Part shown: positions 44,043-53,207 of the stretch, one piece after another
Layout of the letters: each line of letters opens with the position of its first letter
Numbering within the stretch: the first letter of the stretch is position 1
Source: Bacillus sp. Bos-x628
GTDB taxonomy: Bacteria; Bacillota; Bacilli; Bacillales; Bacillaceae
Direction of reading: 5' to 3'
DNA: 64,000 nt
NCBI RefSeq assembly: GCF_040500475.1
Contig: NZ_CP159358.1
Coordinates: 1,922,001 to 1,986,000, forward strand
The notes under the pieces: model-generated
What the model was told of the DNA's origin: nothing
The model's database searches: none
What the model saw: only the letters and a program-made list of their open reading frames with translations
Program-made: the position numbers and the translations under genes

Positions 44043-45215
44043 TTACTCGGTGCTTCTTTTACTTTCCATATAAAGAGGCGGTCTCTTCAACGAAATCACC
44101 GCACAGCTAAATGCCATCAGAACAAACACAGCACCAAATTTAGCCAAATCAACGGATGAGCTCGTCATGGTAAACACGACCCCTCCGACGGCGGATCCAA
44201 TAGAGATGCCTATTTGCAGAGCAGATGTATTTAAACTTTGCTGAATATCAGACGTCACCGGATCTGTTTGAATTAAGTAGCTTTGCAAAGCAGGCGTCAG
44301 TGCCCAGCTAAGCGCTCCCCACAGGACAACCATCACCATAAAGAGCACAAACACACCCGCTGTATAAGGAATGATAAACAAAACAGCCGCAAACGCTATT
44401 GTCACAAGCAAGATGGCTTTCCCTGAACCCAGTTTGTCACTAAGCCAGCCGCCAAAACCATTCCCTCCAATCGAAGCAAGCCCGAACACCAAATAACAGA
44501 CACTAATCCAAAAAGGTGTCATATGCATGACTTCCATCAGAAACGGTGTGAAATAAGAATAAAGCATATAATGACCAGCAAGCATAAACAAACTAATCAA
44601 GTGTGCACTAAAAATTTTCGGATGTCCTAGGGAGCGAATCTGTTTTTTAAGAGGTGTTACCTTTTCAACAGGCATCTTTTCCAATAGGAAATAAATCAAA
44701 ACCATTGAAATGGCAGACAGAACACTGATTCCTAAAAACATCACTCTCCAGCCAAAGCTCTCTGTAATAAAAATACCGATTGGTACACCGAGAACAAGTG
44801 ATGAACTAATCCCAATAAAAATCAGTCCTAATGCCTTCGCTCTATGTTTTGGCTCCACCAATTTGGCAGTAATTGTTAGCGATAACACCACCACAAGAGC
44901 TGTACTCATCGAAATAAACACTCTTGAAATCATCACAAAAAGAAAGGTTGAGCTAAAATACGTAAACACGTTCCCAATTGTAAACACGAATAGTGCAATT
45001 AAATACAGACGCTTTCTTTCTATTTTTGCAGTGACAGTAAGTAGTACTGGTGCTGAAATGGCATACACGATCGCAAACACTGTGATCAGCTGTCCAGCTG
45101 TTGCAAGAGACACATTTAAGTCCTCTGCAAGACTAGGCAAAATACCTCCGACCACAAGCTCAACCAATCCTACCGCAAAAGTAGAAACAGCTAATAAATA
45201 TACTCTCCAGTTCAT
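44043..45215 (-). CDS. pbuE: Purine efflux pump PbuE
   Basis: A 390-residue major facilitator (DHA1 type) with twelve membrane segments, closely similar to B. subtilis PbuE (YdhL), which exports purine bases such as adenine and hypoxanthine. LAVSTFAVGLVELVVGGILPSLAEDL and the loop VTAKIERKRLYLIALFVF are near-identical in pattern. ATG 45215 gives the family start MNWRVYLL and has GAAGGG nine bases upstream; an ATG three codons earlier abuts that site. Upstream lies an adenine riboswitch with a terminator, matching the known regulation of pbuE and confirming the call. Confidence 0.95.
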   Translation of the reverse strand: MNWRVYLLAVSTFAVGLVELVVGGILPSLAEDLNVSLATAGQLITVFAIVYAISAPVLLTVTAKIERKRLYLIALFVFTIGNVFTYFSSTFLFVMISRVFISMSTALVVVLSLTITAKLVEPKHRAKALGLIFIGISSSLVLGVPIGIFITESFGWRVMFLGISVLSAISMVLIYFLLEKMPVEKVTPLKKQIRSLGHPKIFSAHLISLFMLAGHYMLYSYFTPFLMEVMHMTPFWISVCYLVFGLASIGGNGFGGWLSDKLGSGKAILLVTIAFAAVLFIIPYTAGVFVLFMVMVVLWGALSWALTPALQSYLIQTDPVTSDIQQSLNTSALQIGISIGSAVGGVVFTMTSSSVDLAKFGAVFVLMAFSCAVISLKRPPLYMESKRSTE

Positions 45216-45276
45216 GTCAAACATCCCTTCTGTATATCATGGCTTTCGCTTTTGTTGATACAGGGCGAAGACAAAC

Positions 45277-45378
45277 AAAAAAACCCTGATTACAAAAAAG
45301 GAAAGCACGCTTTTGTAATCAGGATTTATCGGATCCTGGTAGAAACCCTCAAACCATATTATTGAGGTTATACAAGTC
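45277..45378 (-). promoter_or_regulatory. Adenine riboswitch controlling pbuE
   Basis: Minus strand, 5' to 3': P1 CTTGTA, then ATAACCTC, core AATAATATGGTTTGAGGG, TTTCTACC, AGGAT hairpin, GATTA and P1' TACAAAAG. The three-way-junction purine aptamer core (ATAATATGG ... TTTCTACC ... GATTA) is clear. The discriminating base after GA is U, not C, which specifies adenine over guanine. The 3' P1 strand is also the 5' arm of a strong terminator (CCTGATTACAAAA with TTTTGTAATCAGG and a T-run), so adenine should switch transcription on. Confidence 0.93.
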
Positions 45379-45395
45379 TATTTTTTTCATCAAAT

Positions 45396-45424
45396 ATATT
45401 AGCATAGCCATACATAACTAGCAA
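45396..45424 (-). promoter_or_regulatory. Predicted pbuE promoter
   Basis: TTGCTA and TAATAT at 17-bp spacing on the minus strand, about 20 bp before the aptamer. Confidence 0.55.
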
Positions 45425-45700
45425 GCTGTAAGAATAGAAAAATTAAAAAGACAACATAAGGACAAAGCTAAAAAACCGAATCACCCACACACCTTGATTT
45501 ACACACCAATTATAGGTAAACTGATGAAAAATCAATGAACGTCAACAATGTAGATCAGGAATAGTAGCTTGAATCGATCTTTAAAAGAGAGAGCGTTTCC
45601 CTGGGAAGTTCCTACTGACATCTTCCAGTAGACCTGCCGATTTAGTACCCTTGAAGATATTGAACAAACACTTTCAAAAGAAAATCGTCTGATCAAAGCC

Positions 45701-45874
45701 ATGTTGTGCGGCAACGGGATCTGTAACGACGAAATAAAACAGGAGCCAACTCACGCTGTATTCCATTTAAACAAGAAAACGTGTGTTTGCTGCGGAAAAC
45801 CTGCAACTGATATGTTGCTGGACAAGAACCTACTAATCGAAGAATCATCCTTTACAATGCTTCTATTTTGCTAA
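45701..45874 (+). other. Doubtful 57-codon frame with zinc-knuckle scrap
   Basis: ATG 45701 opens 57 codons including TCVCCGKPATDMLLDKN, a Cys-x2-Cys-like element. There is no ribosome binding site and the frame is open upstream to a TAG near 45628, suggesting the end of a decayed gene rather than an intact one. Nothing else is seen between 45425 and 45967. Confidence 0.25.
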
Positions 45875-45967
45875 AAAGAGTCAAAACCCATTGACCTTAC
45901 CTAAACGATCACCTATAATTCTTATTAAAATAATCGGTTTTTAAGACTTTAAATGGAGTGATGACGT

Positions 45968-46144
45968 ATGAGGTTATGGTCATCTTTATTCACAGAACGC
46001 TGCCCTAAATGTAAAACGGCATTAGAAGTCTCAAAATCCAATGCCCTGAAAGGCAAAGTCATTAAAACATGCCCCAACCTTCATTATCAAAAAGAATACC
46101 ACCCAGCACTTGAAACCTATATCGAGCACGATGACGTTGAATAA
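45968..46144 (+). CDS. Small zinc-ribbon-like protein
   Basis: A 58-residue protein with GGAG nine to ten bases before ATG 45968. FTERCPKCKTALEVSK and KTCPNLHYQKEYHP give a Cys-x2-Cys plus a later Cys-Pro-Asn-x-His, plausible zinc ligands. It ends acidic (EHDDVE). No named family comes to mind. A terminator-like hairpin follows directly, which supports a real transcription unit. Confidence 0.6.
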   Translation: MRLWSSLFTERCPKCKTALEVSKSNALKGKVIKTCPNLHYQKEYHPALETYIEHDDVE

Positions 46145-46195
46145 AAAAGACCAACTTACTTTTAGCAGCTCCTGCTCCCTCTGTTGGTCATTTTA
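46144..46195. terminator. Terminator between the zinc-ribbon gene and the TauE gene
   Basis: AAAAGACCAAC and GTTGGTCATTTT form a 7-8 bp stem with a long internal loop; A/T tracts on both sides. Confidence 0.6.
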
Positions 46196-46196
46196 T

Positions 46197-46973
46197 TTAT
46201 AATAAATCCAGCCAAATTTTCATCGCTGTCGCTGTAATTATCACCGCAAGTAGCCATTGCAAATAGACGGCATTCATTTTCTGACCCACCTTTGCACCAA
46301 TCGGAGCGGCTATCAAGCTTGCTACTATTAAGACAACAGCCGGAATGAGCATCACTTGACCAGTTAGCACTTTCCCTGTCGACGCCCCAATGGCAGAAAG
46401 AAACGTAATCGCAAGAGACGACGCAATCGTCATCCGTACTGGAATGTTTAAAATAGACAGCATGACTGGCACCAAAATGAACGCCCCACCTGCTCCTAAA
46501 ACACCTGAGACACTGCCAATTAGAAAAGAAATACCGGATGCCAATCCTTTATGAAAAGTCACCTCTTCCTCCACTTCTGCACGCTGTCCTTTTTTCGGGA
46601 TCAGCATGAGGATAACGGCTACAATGGCGAGCAATCCATAGACGAGATTTATCCCTTTCTCCGGCATGAAATGTGATACATAACTGCCTAATAAGCTGCC
46701 CGCCAATATACTGCATCCCATATATAAAATCAACGAGCGATGTAAAAATCCGCTTTTCCGATAGGCCAGTACACCACCAAGCGTCGAAAACAGGACTTGA
46801 ATAGCACCAATACCTGACACCTCGTGTGCCGAAAGTGACATTACACCTACTAGAGGAGGAATATACAAAAGCATTGGATAATTAATCACAGATCCCCCAA
46901 TGCCAACCATTCCTGATAAGAAGGAACCAATCAATCCGATGAAAAATAATGTAATCAAAAACGCAACATCCAC
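46197..46973 (-). CDS. TauE/SafE (DUF81) sulfite exporter family protein
   Basis: A 258-residue membrane protein with about eight hydrophobic segments arranged as two similar halves. [22 protein letters not shown] and [19 protein letters not shown] are the duplicated SGxxGxGGG-type motif of the family. The start is GTG 46973 with GGAGG eight bases upstream. The family exports sulfite, sulfonates or related organosulfur anions. A broken tusA-like sulfur carrier gene lies immediately upstream on the same strand, pointing to a former sulfur-oxidation operon. Confidence 0.85.
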   Translation of the reverse strand: MDVAFLITLFFIGLIGSFLSGMVGIGGSVINYPMLLYIPPLVGVMSLSAHEVSGIGAIQVLFSTLGGVLAYRKSGFLHRSLILYMGCSILAGSLLGSYVSHFMPEKGINLVYGLLAIVAVILMLIPKKGQRAEVEEEVTFHKGLASGISFLIGSVSGVLGAGGAFILVPVMLSILNIPVRMTIASSLAITFLSAIGASTGKVLTGQVMLIPAVVLIVASLIAAPIGAKVGQKMNAVYLQWLLAVIITATAMKIWLDLL

Positions 46974-47026
46974 GTTGGTCTCCTCCTTTGAAAGGGAACC
47001 TTTAGCAGAGAACCTTACAGCCTTTA

Positions 47027-47202
47027 CCCCCTTTTCTCAATCAGAACTTCAGTACATACCCTTCATCCATTCTGTGTGTGGCTGCTTGACTTCATCCATA
47101 CCGCTGATTTAGCCCTTTATCTGTTGCATGTATTTCTAATGCTTTGAATAATCCGATAGGGCATGCGAGCCCCGTTACGTCTAAAATGTGATCTAATATC
47201 AT
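47027..47202 (-). pseudogene. Decayed TusA-family sulfur carrier gene
   Basis: ATG 47202 (GAGG upstream) starts MILDHILDVTGLACPIGLFK; LACP is the TusA sulfur-carrier motif with its reactive Cys. The frame ends in TGA after 36 codons (EIHATDKGLNQRYG). Past it, the same frame continues with DEGYVLKF, stop, LRKGG, the usual end of TusA proteins. Upstream (47203-47430) are further scraps of a degraded gene with FEKIHGLNIEGEIVFRQM. Confidence 0.65.
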
Positions 47203-47562
47203 CTGATCATCCTCTATTTTTTATTTTATTGAACATGATCAAATCGCACAATGGTTTAGACCAAATTCCATTTCTCGTTGCTTTTCTTCATCTAGATTCA
47301 GCTCTTCCCCATATTGCTTTGCCGATTGTCTTGATCAGCATGTGGATGTGCAAGCAGGTTCTGCGTAATCATCTGTCTAAACACGATTTCACCTTCAATG
47401 TTGAGTCCATGAATTTTTTCAAATAATTAAAAAAAGAAAACACAGTCGCTAATCTCTTTTATGCGCGGACATAAATAATAAGGCAAGAATACGTTTAAAA
47501 TCGAATGCGATTACCAAACTATGAAACCAACCGAAAATTGAAGTATCCATTTAATCACTATG
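47203..47562. other. Relic-bearing region upstream of glpT
   Basis: A minus-strand scrap (about 47300-47430) encodes IHGLNIEGEIVFRQMITQN then HPHADQDNRQSN, clearly once coding but broken by stops. Family not recognised. 47430-47560 shows nothing. Confidence 0.4.
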
Positions 47563-47590
47563 AAAAAATCCGCCATTGTGCGGATTTTTT
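47563..47590. terminator. Orphan perfect hairpin terminator
   Basis: AAAAAATCCGC and GCGGATTTTTT pair perfectly around a six-base loop. No intact gene ends here, so it either belongs to the degraded gene nearby or to a small RNA. Confidence 0.75.
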
Positions 47591-47668
47591 GATTACTTGA
47601 TTTTTCCAAAATAATGACAAAAGCCTCATCATAAATACCCCTTTCATCCGATATGATTGGAGTACAAA

Positions 47669-47682
47669 AGAAAGCGTTATCA
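47669..47682 (+). promoter_or_regulatory. cre-like site upstream of glpT
   Basis: AGAAAGCGTTATCA matches the CcpA cre consensus at 13 of 14 positions (first base differs). A TATGAT that could be a -10 ends 11 bp earlier. Suggests catabolite control of glycerophosphate uptake. Confidence 0.5.
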
Positions 47683-47771
47683 ATTCTTTTGTCTCTGAAA
47701 AAGTACAAGATCTGAACGACTCTCATACTTTTTCTTCATGTCAAATATGTATCTATAAAAGGAGGATCTTT

Positions 47772-49106
47772 ATGTTGAATTGGTTCAAACCAGCCCCGCA
47801 TATTGAAAAGCTTGATGATGCCAAGATAGACGAAACCTATAAACGGTTACGCCTGCAAGTCTTTTTAGGGATTTTTATTGGCTATGCCGGCTACTATTTG
47901 CTGCGCAAAAATTTCGCCTTTGCCATCCCTTATTTACAGGAGGAAGGGTTCACGAAAAGTGAATTAGGCTTTGTCCTAGCGGCAGTCTCCATTGCCTATG
48001 GATTTAGTAAATTCATCATGGGGATGATCTCTGACCGCTGTAACCCTAGATACTTTTTAGCGACCGGACTTTTTCTATCCGCTCTCATCAATATCTTATT
48101 TGTCTCATTTCCATGGGTGACATCCAGTGTATGGATCATGTTTTTATTCATGTTTTTAAACGGCTGGTTTCAGGGAATGGGCTGGCCGCCATGCGGACGT
48201 ACGATGGCGCATTGGTTTTCTATTAGTGAACGAGGAACGAAGATGTCCATTTGGAACGTCGCTCATAATATCGGCGGGGGAATCCTTGCACCGCTCATTA
48301 CATTAGGCATTGTGCTGTTTGCTACTTGGAAAAGTATCTTTTTCTTCCCTGCCATCACTGCCATTATTGTTTCTTTCGTCATCATTCTTCTCGTACGAGA
48401 CACGCCGCAATCTGTTGGTCTCCCGCCAATTGAAGAATATCGAAATGACTATCCAGCCCAGAAATATGAAGATCAGGAAAAAGAATTAACAGTGAAGGAA
48501 ATCTTGTTTAAATATGTACTGAACAACAAATTCCTTTGGTATATCGCCATTGCCAACATCTTTGTTTATTTCGTCCGTTATGGCGTCGTTGACTGGGCAC
48601 CAACATATTTGACGGAAGCAAAAGGTTTCTCACCAGAGAATTCCCGCTGGTCTTATTTCCTTTATGAGTATGCCGGCATACCAGGCACACTATTGTGCGG
48701 ATGGATCAGTGACCGCTTCTTTAGAAGCCGCCGCGCTCCAGCAGGCGTGATCTTTATGGCAGGTGTTCTCATTGCTGTACTCATCTATTGGTTAAACCCA
48801 GCTGGCAATCCAATGGTCGATAACATTGCACTCATCAGCATTGGCTTTTTGATCTATGGGCCTGTCATGCTCATTGGACTGCAAGCAATTGACCTCGCCC
48901 CTAAAAAAGCAGCTGGCACCGCTGCCGGACTAACAGGTTTCTTCGGTTATATTGGTGGCTCTGCCTTTGCCAATGCGATGATGGGTGTTGTTGTTGATCA
49001 CTATGACTGGACAGGAGGCTTCATTTTACTCATCAGTTCATGTGTGCTTGCCATCGTTTTCCTTGCAATGACGTGGAATACAGGCAAGCGGGTAGAGACA
49101 GCTTAA
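47772..49106 (+). CDS. glpT: Glycerol-3-phosphate:phosphate antiporter GlpT
   Basis: A 444-residue organophosphate:phosphate antiporter, the same length as B. subtilis GlpT, with twelve membrane segments. [31 protein letters not shown] carries the substrate-binding Arg in helix 1, and [20 protein letters not shown] is the family signature of helix 4-5. AAAGGAGG precedes ATG. It forms a unit with glpQ 92 bp downstream: GlpQ releases glycerol-3-phosphate outside and GlpT imports it. Confidence 0.95.
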   Translation: MLNWFKPAPHIEKLDDAKIDETYKRLRLQVFLGIFIGYAGYYLLRKNFAFAIPYLQEEGFTKSELGFVLAAVSIAYGFSKFIMGMISDRCNPRYFLATGLFLSALINILFVSFPWVTSSVWIMFLFMFLNGWFQGMGWPPCGRTMAHWFSISERGTKMSIWNVAHNIGGGILAPLITLGIVLFATWKSIFFFPAITAIIVSFVIILLVRDTPQSVGLPPIEEYRNDYPAQKYEDQEKELTVKEILFKYVLNNKFLWYIAIANIFVYFVRYGVVDWAPTYLTEAKGFSPENSRWSYFLYEYAGIPGTLLCGWISDRFFRSRRAPAGVIFMAGVLIAVLIYWLNPAGNPMVDNIALISIGFLIYGPVMLIGLQAIDLAPKKAAGTAAGLTGFFGYIGGSAFANAMMGVVVDHYDWTGGFILLISSCVLAIVFLAMTWNTGKRVETA

Positions 49107-49198
49107 TAAAACTCACATAAAAGATTTATATCCACCCAACATGCTCTTTACATCTATTTTTTATGATAGAGGCAGTTACCGTAAAAGGAGGATAAAAA

Positions 49199-50080
49199 AT
49201 GAAGAAAAGTAGATTTCTTTCTTTTGTGTTACTCTCTTTTGCTTTGCTGTCTTTTGCGTGGGTGCCGACAACCATATCGGCACACGAAAATCTTTTATCT
49301 CCAGATCTTATCCTAACCGTTGCACATCGCGGAGCATCAGGGTATGCACCAGAGCATACCCTTGCTTCCTATAGACTCGCCACAAAGATGAATGCGGATT
49401 ACCTCGAACTCGACGTTCAAATGACAAAAGATGGACACCTCATCGTCATGCATGATGAAACCGTTGACCGGACAACAAACGGAACAGGCTGGGTCAAAGA
49501 CCTCACACTTGCCGAAATCAAACAGCTCGATGCTGGGGCATGGTTTAACGAAGCCAACCCCGACAAACAAAATGCCAACTATATTGGACAGCAAGTCCTC
49601 ACATTAGATGAGGTATTGCGCTATTTCGGCAAACGAGAGAATTATTATATTGAAACAAAAAAACCAGACCTTTACCCGCAAGTGGAAGAAAAGCTATTGG
49701 CCACCTTAAAGAAACATCATCTTCTCGGAAAACATACGAGAAAAGGGCAGGTCATCATTCAATCCTTTAGTCAAGACAGCCTGCTAAAACTACAAAAACT
49801 TGCCCCTCACCTTCCGAAAGTACAGCTCTTAGACAGAGCCCAAATGACGGCCATCACAGACGATCAGCTCGACTTCATCAAAACTTACGCAGTGGGTATC
49901 GGACCGAATTTTAGAGCATTAACTCTTGAGAATGTGCAGCAGGTCAGAAGCCACGGGCTCCTTCTTCATCCATATACAGTAAACAGCGAAGCAGACATGA
50001 CCCGTCTTCTGCAATATGGCGTCACCGGCCTTTTCACCAATTTTCCAGATGTCTTTCAGCGTGTAAAAGCCTCGCTGTAA
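49199..50080 (+). CDS. glpQ: Secreted glycerophosphodiester phosphodiesterase GlpQ
   Basis: A 293-residue enzyme with a signal peptide ending near TTISAHE (about residue 27). The GDPD core is intact: VAHRGASGYAPEHT with catalytic His and Arg, ADYLELDVQMTKDGHLIVMHDETVDRTT with metal-binding Glu/Asp and second His, and YYIETKKP. It hydrolyses glycerophosphodiesters, and in Bacillus also teichoic acid-derived ones, to glycerol-3-phosphate for GlpT. AAAAGGAGG lies before ATG. The operon ends in a strong terminator. Confidence 0.95.
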   Translation: MKKSRFLSFVLLSFALLSFAWVPTTISAHENLLSPDLILTVAHRGASGYAPEHTLASYRLATKMNADYLELDVQMTKDGHLIVMHDETVDRTTNGTGWVKDLTLAEIKQLDAGAWFNEANPDKQNANYIGQQVLTLDEVLRYFGKRENYYIETKKPDLYPQVEEKLLATLKKHHLLGKHTRKGQVIIQSFSQDSLLKLQKLAPHLPKVQLLDRAQMTAITDDQLDFIKTYAVGIGPNFRALTLENVQQVRSHGLLLHPYTVNSEADMTRLLQYGVTGLFTNFPDVFQRVKASL

Positions 50081-50086
50081 ACAACA

Positions 50087-50119
50087 AAAGCCTTGCGGTG
50101 AACCGCAAGGCTCTTTATT
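50087..50119. terminator. Bidirectional terminator between glpQ and ytnA
   Basis: AAAGCCTTGCGGT and ACCGCAAGGCTCTTT form a near-perfect 10-bp stem with a short loop. Confidence 0.85.
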
Positions 50120-51506
50120 ATCTCACTATTTGATCAGCTGATGCTGTTTGGATCGGTTTCCGCTTTCCAATACCAAATGCATAAAAGCTAAGCGCCACTA
50201 AAGCCAAGAACACAATCCCTACAATAAGAGAAATACGCGTATCTTGATTAAAATACATAAACACAAGGACCAACAACAAAAAACCAATCGTGACATAATT
50301 AGAGATTGGGGCAAGCGGCAGCTTAAATGGATGACCATCAAGTGCTGCACCCTTTACCTTTCGAAAACCAATATGACTAATCAAAATCACAAACCAAGGC
50401 ACCATACCTGGAAGTACACTCGCACTATACACATAGACGAAAATATTTGGAGGAGAAACATAATTCAGGACAACTCCTACCGCCAAACCAACAAGCACAG
50501 CGATTGTACCAAAATACGGCACACCGTTCTTTGAGATTTTTGTAAAGAAGGCTGGCGCCTGTCCATTCATACCTAACGTATAAAGCATACGCCCCGCACT
50601 GAAAATACCACTGTTACAGCCAGACATAGCTGCTGTAATCACGACGAAGTTAATAATACCAGCAGCCGCTGTAATACCGATTTTCGCAAACGTCGCCACA
50701 AATGGACTGCCAAGGGTATTCAGCTGATCCCAAGGATACACTGTCACAATGACAAAGATCGCACCAATATAAAAAATCAAAATACGCCAGATGATACTTT
50801 GAATTGCACTTGTCAGCGTTTTTTGCGGATTTTTTGCCTCACCTGCCGTAATCCCGATCAGTTCAACCCCTTGATAGGCCGCAATGACAAGAGACAGCGC
50901 AAAGAAGAAGCCACTCATTCCACCCGTAAAGAAACCGCCATGCGTCCAAAGATTAGACAAACCAATAGCTGTTCCACCATTTCCAAATCCAAAGAAAATA
51001 ATGCCTAGACCCGCAATAATCATCAAGATAATCGTCACAATCTTGATCATCGCAAACCAAAATTCAAACTCACCGAAAGATTTCACTGAAATTAAATTAG
51101 CCGCACCTAAAATGATCATTGCAATCAAACCTGGAAGCCAAGCCGGTAATTCCGGGAACCAATATTTCATATACGTTCCGACGGCAATCATTTCAGACAT
51201 CCCGACAATGACCCACTGGAACCAGTTACTCCAAGCGGTCATATACCCCGCAAGCGGATGAATATATTGATGTCCAAATGTAGCAAACGATCCAGTACTC
51301 GGTTCAAGATATAACATTTCTCCCATGGCACGCATAATAAAAAAGATAAAGACTCCACACACCGCGTACGCAAGGAGTACCGACGGACCTGTCCATTGAA
51401 TGGCACTGGCTGATCCCATAAAAAGACCAACACCAATCGTACCGCCAAGTGCAATCATTTGAATATGACGCGAACTTAACCCTCTCTTTAATCCCTTTTG
51501 AACCAC
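50118..51506 (-). CDS. ytnA: Amino acid permease YtnA
   Basis: A 462-residue AAT-family permease almost identical in layout to B. subtilis YtnA (463). [27 protein letters not shown] is the first-helix signature and [32 protein letters not shown] the central loop. GTG 51506 is chosen since GAGGGGGGAAG lies just upstream and it gives the expected [12 protein letters not shown] start; the frame is open 45 codons further with no support. Substrate not known with certainty (proline or neutral amino acids have been suggested for relatives). Confidence 0.88.
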   Translation of the reverse strand: MVQKGLKRGLSSRHIQMIALGGTIGVGLFMGSASAIQWTGPSVLLAYAVCGVFIFFIMRAMGEMLYLEPSTGSFATFGHQYIHPLAGYMTAWSNWFQWVIVGMSEMIAVGTYMKYWFPELPAWLPGLIAMIILGAANLISVKSFGEFEFWFAMIKIVTIILMIIAGLGIIFFGFGNGGTAIGLSNLWTHGGFFTGGMSGFFFALSLVIAAYQGVELIGITAGEAKNPQKTLTSAIQSIIWRILIFYIGAIFVIVTVYPWDQLNTLGSPFVATFAKIGITAAAGIINFVVITAAMSGCNSGIFSAGRMLYTLGMNGQAPAFFTKISKNGVPYFGTIAVLVGLAVGVVLNYVSPPNIFVYVYSASVLPGMVPWFVILISHIGFRKVKGAALDGHPFKLPLAPISNYVTIGFLLLVLVFMYFNQDTRISLIVGIVFLALVALSFYAFGIGKRKPIQTASADQIVR

Positions 51507-51791
51507 TTTTCTTCCCCCCTCATCAACATAAAACATAAAAAAATCAGAATGTTCATTCTGATTACGAATCATCAATCTATTGATGTATATTATCATAATA
51601 AATCTACCCTTAAAAAACAATTGTTTTTTTGAGGGAAACACTATTTTCCTAATATTCCGAAATTAAAACCCCTTCAATTTTGTTATTTACATATAAAGAA
51701 TTTAGTAATCTAGCATCACTAAATATATTTTTAAACATGACCTTCTTCTACTAAGTGAAGACAGAACAATGATAAATAAAAAAAGACAGAA
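51507..51791. other. AT-rich region upstream of ytnA
   Basis: Must hold the ytnA promoter. No gene is supported. It marks the left border of the accessory segment. Confidence 0.35.
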
Positions 51792-51932
51792 TCATTTTGA
51801 TGGTAGTCGACTTACCAGCACCATTTTTTCAGACCCTGTGTCAAAGCTTTTCTTTACTTGTAAATCAAGTTCTTGAACTGAAAAGTCTTTGAATCGTTTT
51901 GAAACCTCTTTGAATTCAATTACATGTTCCAC
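51792..51932 (-). pseudogene. ABC transporter ATPase 5' remnant
   Basis: GTG 51932 with GGGGAG upstream starts EHVIEFKEVSKRFKDFSV, then ELDLQVKKSFDTG, the standard first strands of an ABC ATPase of the YtrB/YhcG kind. The frame then shifts; the scrap NGAGKSTTIKM (Walker A) is readable in another frame at the end, and everything after is lost. It starts just after the GntR stop, as in GntR-ABC operons. Confidence 0.75.
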
Positions 51933-51937
51933 TCATC

Positions 51938-52309
51938 TCACTCCCCATATAAGAACCTTAATAACTGCTGCAATTCATCAAAAGATAAGCCTAATTCCTT
52001 GCCGTTTGTGACAACCGCTCCAAGCTGTTCCTCAATCACCTTCAATTTTTTCTCTCTCATGACCTCTAGGTTTTGCTCCGCAACAAATGATCCCTTACCG
52101 ACAATCGAATAAATAAATCCTGCCTTCTCTAACTCTTCATATGCTCGCTTTGTTGTGATGCCACTGATTTGTAAATCCTTCGCCAGCTTTCGAATAGACG
52201 GCAATGCCGCGCCTTCCGCCAGCTCCCCCGTCAAAATCATCGATTTGATTTGATTCGTAATTTGCTCATAGATGGGCTCCTTAGAATGGTTTTAAATTGT
52301 AATCTGCAT
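51938..52309 (-). pseudogene. GntR/YtrA-family regulator with early stop
   Basis: ATG 52309 (AGAGG upstream) gives MQITI, then TAA at codon 6, then NHSKEPIYEQITNQIKSMIL and a complete YtrA-type winged helix (LPSIRKLAKDLQISGITTKR, YSIVGKGSFVAEQ) to the end. Length with the stop ignored is about 123 residues, normal for the family. A 100-residue product from the internal ATG at 52240 would lack the first helix. Downstream ABC genes are gone, so the operon is dead or dying. Confidence 0.7.
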
Positions 52310-52466
52310 ATAAAAACCTCTTTTTTTCTGATAGTTGGAACAAAATAATGTATATACAATATATACACACTAAATTACTTTTAAAAACGTTCTCTTCACT
52401 TTTTGATGGCATAGAACTAACAAACCGCACAGCCCTTAAGCTATGCGGTCAATCATATAAAACGTT

Positions 52467-52733
52467 TTATATCCAATACATCCAGCTTCCCATGAGCCAT
52501 TCCACCGGACCTCTTCTCCATTTTTTCAAATAGAGATAGCTGATGAACAGCTGTGCTGTGTAAAGCCCGACAGCGAGCATCAGTCCCCACATTGACCCCA
52601 TCTGTCCAAATAGACCAAGTCCATAAGAATTGAAAATCGTTGCACAAATGATCGACTGCGCCAAATAATTTGATAGAGACAAACGGCCCAGCCCTGCAAG
52701 CCGTAGCACGATTTTTGTTAACAAACCAAATTA
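52467..52733 (-). pseudogene. DUF418 membrane protein, C-terminal fragment
   Basis: The frame encodes RLAGLGRLSLSNYLAQSIIC and TIFNSYGLGLFGQMGSMWG then KKWRRGPVEW, the standard end of DUF418 (YeiB/YxaH-type) proteins. It lacks a start and its N-terminal two thirds; those lie at 54600-55347. After PVEW the tail (LMGSWMYWI) is not family-like and falls in a 19-bp direct repeat. Confidence 0.8.
52486..52504. repeat. 19-bp direct repeat, left copy
   Basis: CTTCCCATGAGCCATTCCA occurs here and at 54679-54697 in the same orientation; weaker similarity continues about 25 bp to the left in both. The two copies are read in different frames in the two DUF418 fragments, so this is not ordinary protein homology. 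Confidence 0.7.
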
Positions 52734-52817
52734 CTAACCATCATAAAACCATAAATAAAGGGTTTCAAAAGGAGAGGAATTAAGTTATTATGTGCAAAAA
52801 GGGAAAAAGGGGATATT

Positions 52818-53195
52818 ATGTTAATTTTGAAGCGTTTTGTATATGGTTTTATTATTTTTTATTCCATATTTTTAAGCACCCTCTTTATATACAGATTTAT
52901 AAATGGAGGGACAGGAGATAGTAATGAAATTTTCGTATATATTATTTTGCTACTATCGTATATACCATTGCTCACCATTATTAGTTATTTTATATTTTCT
53001 TATACTTTTGGTTACTTCAGATTAAATCCAAAGCTTAAAATCTTTATTGTTGCTATATTAACATCTATCTTCATTAGCTTTTTTCTAGAAATACAACTTA
53101 ATGACCTTTTTTTTACAATCAATTCTTTCATTTCTGCTTTCATCATGAGCTTAATTTTACCTATTTTTAAAAACAACCTCACTAAAACCAAGTGA
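52818..53195 (+). CDS. Small polytopic membrane protein, unknown
   Basis: A 125-residue protein with AAAGGGG seven to eight bases before ATG 52818. Four hydrophobic helices (FVYGFIIFYSIFLSTLFIY; YIILLLSYIPLLTIISYFIF; IFIVAILTSIFISFFLEI; FISAFIMSLILPIF), few charged residues and strongly AT-biased codons unlike the chromosomal genes around. Convergent with the secreted protein gene next door; the pair sits between the halves of a broken DUF418 gene. No family recognised. Confidence 0.65.
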   Translation: MLILKRFVYGFIIFYSIFLSTLFIYRFINGGTGDSNEIFVYIILLLSYIPLLTIISYFIFSYTFGYFRLNPKLKIFIVAILTSIFISFFLEIQLNDLFFTINSFISAFIMSLILPIFKNNLTKTK

Positions 53196-53207
53196 GGTTG
53201 TATCTTT

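Noticed and set aside
44710-45258. Long plus-strand frame opposite pbuE and its leader
   Set aside because: Antisense shadow; the minus strand carries a recognised transporter and riboswitch.
45532-45714. Minus-strand frame of 60 codons upstream of pbuE
   Set aside because: No start signal, and the opposite strand carries the more plausible relic frame.
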